DNA of 64,000 nucleotides, from positions 2,294,001-2,358,000 of the forward strand of contig NZ_CP020809.1 of NCBI RefSeq assembly GCF_002157835.1. The letters run 5' to 3'. Origin of the DNA: Mycobacterium dioxanotrophicus. Its GTDB lineage: Bacteria; Actinomycetota; Actinomycetes; Mycobacteriales; Mycobacteriaceae. Shown piece after piece: positions 41,422-49,167 of the stretch (the stretch's first letter is position 1; every line of letters starts with the position of its first letter). The translations under genes and the position numbers were made by a program. The notes below the pieces were generated by a model that was not told the DNA's origin, ran no database searches, and saw nothing but the letters and a program-made list of their open reading frames with translations.

Positions 41422-42321
41422 CTACGCGTCTTCCGCCAGTTCCGAGTCGACGTCGACCTCTGATGCGATGACGGTGTCGGCCGGGGCGGCGCGCTCCCAC
41501 ACCACCGCGCCCACACACGCCGTCAACACCCACCCGATGCCGCTGACCCCGCACCACGTCATCAAGGCCATCGCCACGCCGATCGGGCCGAAGCCCTCCC
41601 ACCCGCGCAGCAACGGCGGGAACGCGACCCGGGCGGCGAGCGGCAGAGCGATTCCGTTGATGAGCACTCCACCGAGTCCGGTGAGGGCGAGGTACCGCAT
41701 GCCCCGCGCGCCGTCGCGGACGAGCAGAACCGGTGTGAGCGACCAGAAGATCCACACCGGCACCAGCGCGATCATGAACAGCAGCGGCCGGAACGAACCG
41801 GGGTGGTCGTGGTCGAGCGCGATCAGCCCGCGCACGGCGAGCATGGTCAGATACAGCACGAACCAGATGACGCCGCGCAGCAGCCGTTGCCCCAGCCCGA
41901 ACTGTTCCCGGCGCCAGGCCTTGGCGAAGATGCTGGCGATGGTGATGGACATCGGGATTCCCCAGACCAGGAACCCGGCGACCCCGATGAACGTCCAACT
42001 CGACCGGAATGCCGAGGAGTCCCCGAACGCCGCGCGCACCCGGTCGGTCAGCGGGCTCACCAGGCCCACCTCGCGGCTGAAAACGACGCCCGGGCTGGCG
42101 TTTTCGGCGAAGCCGGCGAAGTAGTCGAATCCGATGATCATCAAGGGGATGACCGTGGTGAACAACTGGACCGACACGAGTGTGCCCAGCGTCCCGCCGT
42201 CGATCTCGCGATAGCGGGAGGCGACCGCCGCGGTCAGGCCCTCCTTGCGGAGTTCGGCCAACTGCCGGTAGCGCTGCGCGAGCCGCTGACGAACGTCATC
42301 TCGTTTCGGGGGTGTGCTCAT
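41422..42321 (-). CDS. YihY/UPF0761-family membrane protein
   Basis: 299 residues from ATG 42321. An N-terminal amphipathic region is followed by about six membrane segments, including LVSVQLFTTVIPLMIIGFDY, FRPLLFMIALVPVWIFWSLT and VAMALMTWCGVSGIGWVL. The pattern fits the YihY/BrkB family, once mis-named RNase BN. Role unknown, possibly transport. The acidic C-terminal tail lies 34 bp from the next gene on the same strand. Confidence 0.82.
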   Translation of the reverse strand: MSTPPKRDDVRQRLAQRYRQLAELRKEGLTAAVASRYREIDGGTLGTLVSVQLFTTVIPLMIIGFDYFAGFAENASPGVVFSREVGLVSPLTDRVRAAFGDSSAFRSSWTFIGVAGFLVWGIPMSITIASIFAKAWRREQFGLGQRLLRGVIWFVLYLTMLAVRGLIALDHDHPGSFRPLLFMIALVPVWIFWSLTPVLLVRDGARGMRYLALTGLGGVLINGIALPLAARVAFPPLLRGWEGFGPIGVAMALMTWCGVSGIGWVLTACVGAVVWERAAPADTVIASEVDVDSELAEDA

Positions 42322-42364
42322 GTCAGAGCGAGATTCTCGCGCACGGTCACCCGTGCGACGCGTC

Positions 42365-42853
42365 CTAGTCCGCGGTGTGGACGATGAGAATGTCGACCTT
42401 GGCTCGACGGGCGACGTTGGCAGGCACCGAGCCCAGCAGACGCCCGGCCACCGAGTCCAGCCCGACGTCTCCGACGACAACCAGATCGGCCTTCGTCTGC
42501 TCGGCAAGTTTCACCAGTGCGTCGACCGGCGCGCCTTCGAGTGCCCGTTCGTCGATGTCGTGGACCCCGACCGCCTTCGCGCGGTCGCGCGCCTCCTGGA
42601 GGATCTCGTAGATGTGGGCTGCTCCGTGCATCTTGTAGCCATCGCCGCGGAGGCTGTCAGCGGCGCGGGGGTCATCGACGTGATCGTGGGACGGCGGTCG
42701 TGACCAGCCGCCCTTCTCGACATGGGGCTGGTACGCGCTCGCGACGATCAACTTCGCGTTGTCTTGCGCGGCGATCAGGGCGGCACGGTCAACCGCTCGC
42801 ATTGACGAGTCCGAGCCGTCGGTCCCGACAACTACCGTCCGATAGGTGCTCAT
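42365..42853 (-). CDS. Universal stress protein
   Basis: 162 residues, single Usp domain. N-terminal VVVGTDGSDSSMRAVDRAA and C-terminal ATP-binding run VVVGDVGLDSVAGRLLGSVP followed by ANV, i.e. the G-x2-G-x9-G-S pattern of nucleotide-binding Usps. A basic insertion with HDHVDDPR lies mid-protein. Cytoplasmic stress or hypoxia adaptor by family. No DosR-type box was recognised upstream. Confidence 0.88.
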   Translation of the reverse strand: MSTYRTVVVGTDGSDSSMRAVDRAALIAAQDNAKLIVASAYQPHVEKGGWSRPPSHDHVDDPRAADSLRGDGYKMHGAAHIYEILQEARDRAKAVGVHDIDERALEGAPVDALVKLAEQTKADLVVVGDVGLDSVAGRLLGSVPANVARRAKVDILIVHTAD

Positions 42854-43208
42854 GGCGTCTCCAAGCTGCCGGTTTGCGAGGACAACCAGGACATTAACGC
42901 GTGTCAGGCCGGTTCACACCGGTCTTGCGGCAAGGGAAAATGTGGTGTCGAACCTGCGGACGTGCGCCGGCTTTCGGCGACTCTCGAAAGTATCTGGGCC
43001 AACGATCTTTTCGACGTCGTCACATGGACATCGCGCCGTGCGCGCGCTGACGGGCGCCTGCGGGCGCTCCGCGCCCGCGACGACCGGACCGAAGCCGCGT
43101 ACCGGTGACCGGTACGGGTGCAGCAGCTGAATTCTCGATGCTGCACGAGTGCGTACCCGGTGGGCACACGCACCCGGCCATGGGTTGGCGGCAACGCCGT
43201 TAGTGCAT
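42854..43208. other. 355-bp non-coding stretch before the prophage junction
   Basis: No supported gene. It contains a GC-rich palindromic patch near 43,046-43,075 (GCGGGCGCTCCGCGCCCGC) and should include the usp promoter. Confidence 0.4.
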
Positions 43209-43234
43209 CTTCGCAGCTCGCTTCAGCTGCGAAG
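43209..43234 (-). terminator. Hairpin downstream of the original tRNA
   Basis: A perfect 10-bp stem CTTCGCAGCT / AGCTGCGAAG with a 6-base loop, a few bases past the 3' end of the tRNA remnant on the minus strand. Read as the original tRNA terminator. Confidence 0.65.
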
Positions 43235-43240
43235 ACAGAT

Positions 43241-43279
43241 TGCGCCCCCGGCAGGGATCGAACCTGCGACCAACCGCTT
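43241..43279 (-). other. attL: truncated tRNA 3' half (probably tRNA-Arg)
   Basis: The minus strand reads AAGCGGTTGGTCGCAGG then TTCGATCCCTGCCGGGGGC: anticodon-stem 3' arm, variable loop, T arm and acceptor 3' strand. The 5' half (GCCCCCG...) is absent, so this is the remnant left by integration. The acceptor/T-arm sequence suggests tRNA-Arg. The anticodon loop as read is phage-derived and not diagnostic. The intact tRNA should be at the right end of the prophage. Confidence 0.75.
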
Positions 43280-43465
43280 CTAAGTAGGACGCGTGGAGTG
43301 GCATGGACCGAAGTGGCCACAGGTGCTGTGACCTGCTGTAACGGTGTTATCAACCGGGAACGCTAGGGCGCAAAATGGCGGTCGGTGGCATCATTGGCGA
43401 TGAATAAACGATGAGTAAAGATGGCCTGACTGTGACCACGCCACCCCCCGATACAGACCCCGCGC

Positions 43466-43840
43466 TCAGCCGGTCAAGAGGAACAGGAACGCGCCGCGGT
43501 CTGCCTGCCACATACCCTTTTCACCGTCGTAATTTACCGTGATCGCAACGTTGTGGTCGGCCCCCTTGGCGCGCACCGTGGCGATGCCCTTGTACTCCGT
43601 GCCGGACGTGTGAATGAGGTCGACCCGCTTGACCGTGATGGGGAAGTGGTACTTGGCCATCTGCGGGTCACTGTCGAAGTAGCCCTGCATGTCCGTCTTG
43701 ACGAAAGCCGCAACGTCTTCCTCGGACGGGCCGCGGGTGAAGTAGTAGACACCCCCGGCGATCATGGCCACCAACATCACCACTCCGAAGGCTATCCCGA
43801 CGATTGCGGGCTTAGATATGCGCGCGGACCCCTCAGTCAT
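43466..43840 (-). CDS. Prophage membrane-anchored protein
   Basis: 124 residues from ATG 43840. A short N terminus, one membrane segment (AIVGIAFGVVMLVAMIAGGV) and an ~85-residue extracytoplasmic alpha+beta domain (DMQGYFDSDPQMAKYHFPIT ... VAITVNYDGEKGMWQADR), reminiscent of DUF4878/DUF4333-type lumazine-binding-like folds. It lies between attL and the repressor, where lysogeny-expressed (superinfection-type) genes are common. Function not known. Confidence 0.7.
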   Translation of the reverse strand: MTEGSARISKPAIVGIAFGVVMLVAMIAGGVYYFTRGPSEEDVAAFVKTDMQGYFDSDPQMAKYHFPITVKRVDLIHTSGTEYKGIATVRAKGADHNVAITVNYDGEKGMWQADRGAFLFLLTG

Positions 43841-44250
43841 GGACGTGATCCTATGGTCACTGTGGGTTGCCTGTGGACGTTTGCCGTAACGGTCGCGTCA
43901 ACGAGGCGGGGAGGCTGACCGCGCGGCGGCTCACTCTTCGCTGCCATGGTGCCCGGCAACCCTGCTTCCAGGTGTGGGTGCGTGCGAGAAACAGGGTTAC
44001 CGCCGACGGGTGTTAGCTGGCGATTTTCGGCCTGCATCTGCGGATGGTCAGTGGGAAGAGATTGCCTGGACGCCCCCCCCCCGCTGTTTTGCTGATATCG
44101 CTAACTTGGGGTTCTTCGCCAGTGGCAGACGGGATTAACCAGGCGTTCAAATCACCCTATTGTAATTTGCTGGGTCGTCAAAAACTTGTCGGAGCAACCA
44201 TCTACCCTCTCGACTCACAGCAACATCGCAGTATCAGAGGGGACCGGAAG
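43841..44250. other. 410-bp intergenic stretch with a long poly-C tract
   Basis: No supported gene. A run of ten C residues lies at 44073-44082. The promoter of the minus-strand membrane gene should lie at its left edge. Confidence 0.4.
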
Positions 44251-44460
44251 ATGGAAGACGACGAGCTAAGCGCCACACTCGATTTGATCCTTGCCGAGTT
44301 GGACACTCGCCCGCCGACCACCTGGTCACTCATGCAGGCGCGGCGGGTGCTCGCCAGCCTTCGTGCGGACAGCTCGCCGAAACCTGTCGTGGATCTCGTT
44401 GGCTGTGTCGCGCCCCCGCGTCTCGCCCGCATCCGTCGACTCACTCGTCCTGGCACCTAG
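44251..44460 (+). CDS. Possible small protein overlapping the repressor 3' end
   Basis: A 69-codon frame from ATG 44251 with GGAAG just upstream. The first ~50 residues (MEDDELSATLDLILAELDTR) look protein-like and acidic, while the end is Arg-rich and antisense to the repressor's C terminus (overlap 44326-44460). It may be a real short gene or chance. Low confidence. Confidence 0.3.
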   Translation: MEDDELSATLDLILAELDTRPPTTWSLMQARRVLASLRADSSPKPVVDLVGCVAPPRLARIRRLTRPGT

Positions 44461-44910
44461 GTCTACCTCCTCGTCTTGACGCGTTTCGCGCGGTGTTCGC
44501 GTCTGCGATGCAGTTTCCATGACATTCCGTGCCTCCTTCAGGCGTCGGTTTACTTCGGATATCAGTTCGTCATCTGAGTAGCGGGCGATCGTCGGCTCTG
44601 GGGGCGGCGCAGGTAGGTGTTCCCGCCGAAAGCCCGCAATCTGCAGGGCATCGTCCACGTCCCACTGCACCGCCCTGGCCGCCGCGGCAACCGTCGCGGC
44701 CGTCGTCCCTATGGGGATGAGCGTCCCTTTGTTTATCTGCCATCCCGTTTCCAGCTGAGCCCAGCGCCCTGCGCTGACTGCCGGCTTATCTGAACCCGGC
44801 GGCGCGGTGCGCCGCGATGCTTCGCGCTGGGACAGCCCGGCGCGTTCTCGATGCCGCTTCAGCTCTGGCCCAAACGGCCAGTCTTTGCGGGTTCCACTGT
44901 TCTCGGTCAC
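44326..44910 (-). CDS. Prophage immunity repressor (HTH)
   Basis: 194 residues from GTG 44910. The N-terminal helix-turn-helix is FGPELKRHRERAGLSQREAS with an insert before VSAGRWAQLETGW; the C-terminal half is helical and charged (YSDDELISEVNRRLKEARNV). Divergent from a Cro-like gene across a gap with repeated TTTGCA sites, the classical lysogeny switch layout. No peptidase or RecA-cleavage domain is seen. Confidence 0.75.
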   Translation of the reverse strand: MTENSGTRKDWPFGPELKRHRERAGLSQREASRRTAPPGSDKPAVSAGRWAQLETGWQINKGTLIPIGTTAATVAAAARAVQWDVDDALQIAGFRREHLPAPPPEPTIARYSDDELISEVNRRLKEARNVMETASQTRTPRETRQDEEVDLGARTSESTDAGETRGRDTANEIHDRFRRAVRTKAGEHPPRLHE

Positions 44911-44925
44911 GTCTACATGTTGGCG

Positions 44926-45075
44926 TGCAAACAGGTGCAAAGTCCATACGTCGCAGTCGGCCGAATCTTTGCAGTTACGTCGATGTAGTTATCGAACATC
45001 GCAGGTCAATGCCACGTTTCCGTCCCGTTGGCGCAAACAGGTTGCGGTTTGCACTTGTTCGCACTACAGTTTGCA
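44926..45075. promoter_or_regulatory. Lysogeny-switch operators and cro promoter
   Basis: Five copies of TTTGCA or its complement lie at 44926, 44936, 44968, 45048 and 45070, plus CGCAAA at 45033. Facing cro, a -35-like TTGCGG (45042) and -10-like TACAGT (45065) are 17 bp apart, with two TTTGCA sites overlapping the -10 and spacer. This fits binding by both repressor and Cro. Confidence 0.6.
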
Positions 45076-45077
45076 GC

Positions 45078-45308
45078 ATGGTCAAACAGTCCTACGGGGT
45101 CTGGCAGGAGCTCCGAATCATCCGCGAACGCACCGGATGGTCATCGGCAGAACTTTCCAGGACGAGCGGAGTGTCCGCCCCCTACCTCTCTCAGCTTGAG
45201 AACGGTGACCGCTGGCCTAACGCCACGGTGACCAAGAAGCTCGCCGTCGCGCTGAAGGTCCCCGTCTCCGTGCTGGAGCGCCCAGTCGAGCAGAAGGGCG
45301 TGGCCTAA
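45078..45308 (+). CDS. Cro-like HTH protein
   Basis: 76 residues from ATG 45078. An XRE/HTH_3 domain fills the protein: LRIIRERTGWSSAELSRTSG then VSAPYLSQLENGDRWP. Small size, divergence from the repressor and its place as first early gene identify a Cro. A GC hairpin (45316-45347) follows. Confidence 0.82.
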   Translation: MVKQSYGVWQELRIIRERTGWSSAELSRTSGVSAPYLSQLENGDRWPNATVTKKLAVALKVPVSVLERPVEQKGVA

Positions 45309-45315
45309 ATCCACG

Positions 45316-45347
45316 AAAAAGCCCCCGCCGTACGGGGCGAGGGCTTC
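45316..45347 (+). terminator. Hairpin after cro
   Basis: AAAGCCCCCGCC pairs with GGGCGAGGGCTT with small bulges, directly after cro and before the antirepressor. No T run, so it may attenuate rather than stop transcription. Confidence 0.45.
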
Positions 45348-45371
45348 GACCGACAACGAGAGGTAGCTCGA

Positions 45372-46223
45372 ATGTCAGACATCCAGACTACAGCGGTCGA
45401 TCTGACCGACGGCGCGGCGCGCGCCCAGCGTGACGCGCTGGCCGGCCGTGTCGATGTGCTCCGCAAAGTGCGCGCGTTCTGCCAACTGCCGGACGACACC
45501 AATATCACCACCGAGCTGGTCGCCCGGTTCTACGGCGTAGGGCTGGAGGCAATCAAGTCGCTCGTCAAGGACAACCGCGAAGAGTTGGCCGCCAATGGGT
45601 TCCGTGTCATCACTGGCGACGAACTGAGGTCCCTGAAGAACCTCAGTGGATCTACCAGCCGCGCGGCATCCATGGCGCTGTTCTCCCACCGTGCCGTGCT
45701 GAACGTCGGGATGCTGCTCCGAGACAGCGAGGTGGCCCAAGAGCTTCGCGCGCACCTGCTGGACGTCCATCGGGAAGCCAAATTGGAACTCCGTGCGCCA
45801 GACCTGTCCACGCCCGAGGGTGTCGCGTACATGGCGGCGATGTTCCACGACACCGCCAACAAGTTGGTGATCGCATCGAACCGGCTCAAGGAAGTTGAAC
45901 CCAAGGCCGCGAAGTTCGACAACTTCATCTCGGCCGAAGGTGACTACGACGTCAATGAGGCCGCGAAGGTCATCAATCGGGCCGACATCGAGATTGGTGA
46001 AACCCGACTGTGGGAGACGCTGCGGATGGTCCGCTGGATCTACAAGGACCACAAGGGAAAGCCGCGCGCGTACCAGACGGCGATTGAAAAGGGCTGGCTC
46101 CGTGAGAAGCCGATGGGCGAGTGGGAGGACGAGGACGGGCGTGTCCACCTCCGTACCCCGCAGGTGCGGGTCCGCCCCGCCGGCATCGACAAGCTGATCG
46201 AAATGCTCAGGAGCGCTGCCTGA
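45372..46223 (+). CDS. Phage antirepressor with KilAC domain
   Basis: 283 residues. The N-terminal ~130 are divergent (ITTELVARFYGVGLEAIKSL, a possible DNA- or partner-binding part). The C-terminal ~115 match the ANT/KilAC domain: KAAKFDNFISAEGDYDVNEA, GETRLWETLRMVRWIYKD, KPRAYQTAIEKGWLREK. Such proteins inactivate repressors or act in early regulation. TGATG overlap with the next gene. Confidence 0.85.
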   Translation: MSDIQTTAVDLTDGAARAQRDALAGRVDVLRKVRAFCQLPDDTNITTELVARFYGVGLEAIKSLVKDNREELAANGFRVITGDELRSLKNLSGSTSRAASMALFSHRAVLNVGMLLRDSEVAQELRAHLLDVHREAKLELRAPDLSTPEGVAYMAAMFHDTANKLVIASNRLKEVEPKAAKFDNFISAEGDYDVNEAAKVINRADIEIGETRLWETLRMVRWIYKDHKGKPRAYQTAIEKGWLREKPMGEWEDEDGRVHLRTPQVRVRPAGIDKLIEMLRSAA

Positions 46224-46624
46224 TGCGCGCTGACGATGCACTCAAGTACGCCGCGGCGGTCCTGCGGGAGCGCACCGACTGGGCGCTTGACGAAATTGGC
46301 GGTTCGATGTGCGACCAGGAAGGTCACGAGCTGCAGACCAACGCGATTCACGACATCACAGTCGACATCGCTTCCCTGGCTGAGCTATTCGGAGATCCAA
46401 ACGTCTACTCGGATGGCCGTTACGTCAAGACGAGCACATGGATCGATGGGGACAGCCTTGGCACGTCACATGTTTGGCATCCAGATCCGGCGCAGGAGAA
46501 GCCTGCCTCGTGGCGCGGCAACCTCCCCTCTTATGACCCGGACATCCCGTCGCCCGGCATCTACGAGGTGACCACCTACCCGGAGACGCAGGAGATCCAC
46601 GTTCGGGTGGTGCGGACGGCATGA
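46223..46624 (+). CDS. Prophage early protein (133 aa)
   Basis: ATG 46223 overlaps the antirepressor stop. Acidic N-terminal helix (MRADDALKYAAAVLRERTDW) and a beta-rich, Trp-containing C-terminal half (TSHVWHPDPAQEKPASWRGN). No recognised domain. Coupled to a 29-codon ORF by ATGA. Confidence 0.65.
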   Translation: MRADDALKYAAAVLRERTDWALDEIGGSMCDQEGHELQTNAIHDITVDIASLAELFGDPNVYSDGRYVKTSTWIDGDSLGTSHVWHPDPAQEKPASWRGNLPSYDPDIPSPGIYEVTTYPETQEIHVRVVRTA

Positions 46625-46710
46625 CATTCCACTCCATCCCGCGCCCGGCGATTCAGCACTGGCCGAAGCCGAAACGTCCACTCTACGAGTCGAAACCGAG
46701 GTCGAAGTGA
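46621..46710 (+). CDS. 29-residue prophage micro-protein
   Basis: MTFHSIPRPAIQHWPKPKRP followed by LYESKPRSK. Start and stop overlap both neighbours (ATGA and GTGA). Basic and Pro-rich. Perfect tiling in the overlap chain supports translation; function unknown. Confidence 0.5.
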   Translation: MTFHSIPRPAIQHWPKPKRPLYESKPRSK

Positions 46711-46916
46711 CTACACCTGATGAGCAGGATCCGGACAGGATTTGGCTTACCCGCCCGGAGTTGACGGAGCGTTGGAGTTTGCCGCCGAACACGTTGGCTG
46801 AGTGGGCGAAGGTTCCGTACGGGCCGCGTTACGCGAAGTTCGGAAAGTATGTGCGGTACAGGCTTTCTGATGTCATCGCGTGGGAAGAGCAGCAGATGAC
46901 CGGCGGTGCAGCATGA
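46707..46916 (+). CDS. Excisionase-like HTH protein
   Basis: 69 residues from GTG 46707. MerR/HTH_17-type winged helix: WLTRPELTERWSLPPNTLAE then FGKYVRYRLSDVIAWEEQQ. Such small proteins are excisionases or early regulators. GTGA and ATGA overlaps on both sides. Confidence 0.78.
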   Translation: MTTPDEQDPDRIWLTRPELTERWSLPPNTLAEWAKVPYGPRYAKFGKYVRYRLSDVIAWEEQQMTGGAA

Positions 46917-47152
46917 CTACCCAGCCGATCCGTGTTCCTACGCCACCTGCTCCACCGTGTGCTTTGCCGCATCACGCGGTTGGTTCCCGTGTCGGTATTC
47001 ACCAGTGGCACAAGACGGCTGGCTGCATGGAGTACCTGTTCGGGAAGGTGATTGAGCATCACGGACGGCGGGTGAAGATTGCGGTTGATCAGCCGCGTCG
47101 AGTGGTGATCAGCACTGAGTGCGGTCACGTGTTTCCGCAGGTGGCGTCATGA
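46913..47152 (+). CDS. Prophage protein with His/Cys-containing core (79 aa)
   Basis: From ATG 46913. A Pro-rich N terminus, then AGCMEYLFGKVIEHHGRRVK and VVISTECGHVFPQ, a small beta-barrel-like segment with two Cys and several His that could bind a metal. Family not recognised. ATGA overlaps at both ends. Confidence 0.6.
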   Translation: MTTQPIRVPTPPAPPCALPHHAVGSRVGIHQWHKTAGCMEYLFGKVIEHHGRRVKIAVDQPRRVVISTECGHVFPQVAS

Positions 47153-47238
47153 TCGATGTCTTGTTCTTCGTGATTGCCCTGCTGTTGGCGTTGTTTGGTG
47201 GTGCTCGTTTGATTCTCGGCTGGTGGTGGACAAGGTGA
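47149..47238 (+). CDS. 29-residue single-TM micro-protein
   Basis: MIDVLFFVIALLLALFGGAR then LILGWWWTR: almost entirely one membrane helix with a Trp/Arg end. Overlaps the previous gene by ATGA and the next by GTGA. Phage micro-membrane protein, role unknown. Confidence 0.55.
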   Translation: MIDVLFFVIALLLALFGGARLILGWWWTR

Positions 47239-47855
47239 CGGCGCGGTGGTTTTGGCCGGTTGTCAACGCTGCCTTGAATGCTGTCGCTGACGGGATCGAC
47301 TTGGGTCTGCGAACCGTGTGCCCCGCGAATCACACACCACCAAACCTGCTGGACCCGCCAGCAGCTGAATGCACCTGCCCGACAGTCGAATGCCCGCTGC
47401 GAGCTGAGGACATCTGCGATGAGGCGGAAGCCGACGAGGACTACCTCTACGCAACGACGTGGGCTGACTACCACGCCAAGAAACCGGATTCGCCGCGTGC
47501 TGAGGGGACGCAGTGCGCGGATAGTTTCGGGGAGGTGGGTGGCCACGAGTCGCCCTCCCCGGAACGCCCACCGTCGGATCTGCTGTACGAAGCTGCGCTC
47601 GGGTTGGAGTGGTTCGTCGGGCTCGATGGGACGCGGCCACCGTTGGAACGGTGCCAGCAGCTCGTCGCCGAACTGCGTGACCTAGCTGCCCAGTTCGAGG
47701 CAGATGAGTCCGAGTCGGATAGGCCTGTCTCGCAGGAGGATCTGGCCGCGCACATCACGGCAATCAGGAACGCCTACGTGAGGGCCACTGGATCGGATGC
47801 GAGCGACGACGCGATCGCCGCCTCACTACTCGCCGACTACCGCGTCACCAAGTAA
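47235..47855 (+). CDS. Prophage early protein (206 aa)
   Basis: GTG 47235 chosen for its GTGA overlap; GTG 47223 is in frame. Begins TARWFWPVVNAALNAVADGI, then a Cys-rich stretch (TVCPANH, ECTCPTVECPLRAEDIC) that may bind zinc, an acidic middle and a helical C terminus (RPPLERCQQLVAELRDLAAQ). Not recognised. Followed by a 13-bp hairpin. Confidence 0.6.
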   Translation: MTARWFWPVVNAALNAVADGIDLGLRTVCPANHTPPNLLDPPAAECTCPTVECPLRAEDICDEAEADEDYLYATTWADYHAKKPDSPRAEGTQCADSFGEVGGHESPSPERPPSDLLYEAALGLEWFVGLDGTRPPLERCQQLVAELRDLAAQFEADESESDRPVSQEDLAAHITAIRNAYVRATGSDASDDAIAASLLADYRVTK

Positions 47856-47857
47856 GT

Positions 47858-47889
47858 CGGCGGGCCACCCCTGCCCGGGTGACCCGCCG
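47858..47889 (+). terminator. Hairpin in the early operon
   Basis: CGGCGGGCCACCC pairs with GGGTGACCCGCCG (one mismatch), three bases after the stop of the 206-aa gene. No T run; possible attenuator. Confidence 0.45.
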
Positions 47890-47930
47890 AAACACCGGAA
47901 AACCCAACCACAAGAGAGGAACCCCATCCG

Positions 47931-48140
47931 ATGTCAACATCGAGCGTATCAACCACTGAAACCCTGTGGCCTATACCAGCGTGGGCGACACCCCTGGAGC
48001 GAGTGTTGTTCCGCATGGAAGGTGCCAGGCCGATCCGGGTGGAGGACGGCGCGGTGGGAAGGCATTCCGCCAGCGCTGAAATCGATCCCGGTAGCTACGT
48101 TGGTCGTCACCAGGCCGAAGAGCTGGCGGTGTCGGCGTGA
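47931..48140 (+). CDS. Prophage protein (69 aa)
   Basis: From ATG 47931 with AGAGGA upstream. TLWPIPAWATPLERVLFRME and GRHSASAEIDPGSYVGRHQA. No motif recognised. GTGA overlap with the next gene. Confidence 0.55.
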   Translation: MSTSSVSTTETLWPIPAWATPLERVLFRMEGARPIRVEDGAVGRHSASAEIDPGSYVGRHQAEELAVSA

Positions 48141-48475
48141 TGTATAGGACTGTTCATAAGCGCACTGCCCGTTGGATTGTCGCGACATTGTCGGCTGCGG
48201 TGCTTGTGGGTACGGGTGTGGGTTGGGCGGCTCGTGCTGAGGCGTTGCCGGATCCGTTCACGCCTGTGCCACCGTTCTGGTGCCCAGGTAACGGGCCCGG
48301 GCTGAGTGCATCAGGCTGGGGCGGTTATTGCGAGGGCCGCACATTCCCAGACGGTAGTCGCCTCAACACCTTCCGCATCGGCTACTACTGGCAACCACTA
48401 CGTTGCATCATCCCTGACGGGTCCATGAACCCACCCTTGGCCGGACCGGGTGGATGCGCTGGGGTACTCGGATGA
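48137..48475 (+). CDS. Prophage-encoded secreted protein
   Basis: 112 residues from GTG 48137 (ATG 48140 possible). Sec signal WIVATLSAAVLVGTGVGWAA with cleavage near ARAEA-LPDP. The mature part is ~80 residues, with four Cys (FWCPGN, GYCEG, RCIIPDG, GGCAG) likely forming two disulfides. Resembles small exported mycobacterial proteins, so it may act on the lysogen surface. Confidence 0.65.
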   Translation: MMYRTVHKRTARWIVATLSAAVLVGTGVGWAARAEALPDPFTPVPPFWCPGNGPGLSASGWGGYCEGRTFPDGSRLNTFRIGYYWQPLRCIIPDGSMNPPLAGPGGCAGVLG

Positions 48476-49167
48476 CTGTTCAACTGATGACGACCGAATT
48501 GGTGCGCATCCTGAAGGAAGCATCACTATTCGCCAGTAGCGCTACGACGATTCCAATTATCAATGCCGTCCATCTGGAGGCCAGCGGCCAGGAGCTGGTC
48601 GCAGTGGGCACGGACAGGTTCGTGCTCGGCGCATCAAAAACGGAACTCGACGAAGCTACAGGGGGTTTCGCTGCGGCTCTTACACTTCAACAAGTCAAGA
48701 CCATCATCCAGTTGGCCGGGGCGTGCAAGCAGGCGTTCTCGAAGGTGGCGCTTGATGCTGACGGTAAGACCATTCGGGTCGCGTTCAGCAGCGGAGAAAC
48801 CATCACCCTGCCGGCCTCCGAAATTGAGTCGGGTGTCCATCGTGGATGGCTGACTCTGCTGAAGTCGAGCCCCGATAGCGAGCCATCCAAAGCGATGGTC
48901 CTGAACCCTCAGTTTCTGGCGAAGTTCGCGCGGGTGTCCGGCGCGTCGAGGATGCGTGTGCATTTCTTCGGGCACACGAGGCCGATAAGGGTTGTGATTG
49001 GTGACAGTTTCGTCGGCATGGTCATGCCGGTTCGGATGGCTGATGACGATTCGATGGATTGGGTTGTTCCGGAGTGGGTTAATCCGTCGCCCGAGAAGCG
49101 CGAACCGAAGAAAGCTGTGGCCCGCAAGCCTCGAGCTAAGCGCCCATCGAAGGCGGCGGTCGCATGA
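48472..49167 (+). CDS. DnaN-like sliding clamp protein
   Basis: 231 residues from ATG 48472. A single recognisable clamp-like domain: TTIPIINAVHLEASGQELVA then VGTDRFVLGASKTEL, as in bacterial beta-clamp domains, and a second half ending in a basic tail (PKKAVARKPRAKRPSKAAVA). Shorter than the three-domain host DnaN. A phage clamp or host-clamp competitor is inferred. Confidence 0.65.
   Translation: MTVQLMTTELVRILKEASLFASSATTIPIINAVHLEASGQELVAVGTDRFVLGASKTELDEATGGFAAALTLQQVKTIIQLAGACKQAFSKVALDADGKTIRVAFSSGETITLPASEIESGVHRGWLTLLKSSPDSEPSKAMVLNPQFLAKFARVSGASRMRVHFFGHTRPIRVVIGDSFVGMVMPVRMADDDSMDWVVPEWVNPSPEKREPKKAVARKPRAKRPSKAAVA

Noticed and set aside
43241..43320. A complete tRNA at the prophage junction
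   Set aside because: The 5' acceptor strand, D arm and anticodon 5' stem are absent upstream on the minus strand; the apparent anticodon is formed by phage sequence.
42904..43353. 149-codon minus frame across the prophage junction
   Set aside because: Crosses the tRNA remnant and its hairpin; composition is not protein-like and no start signal is present.
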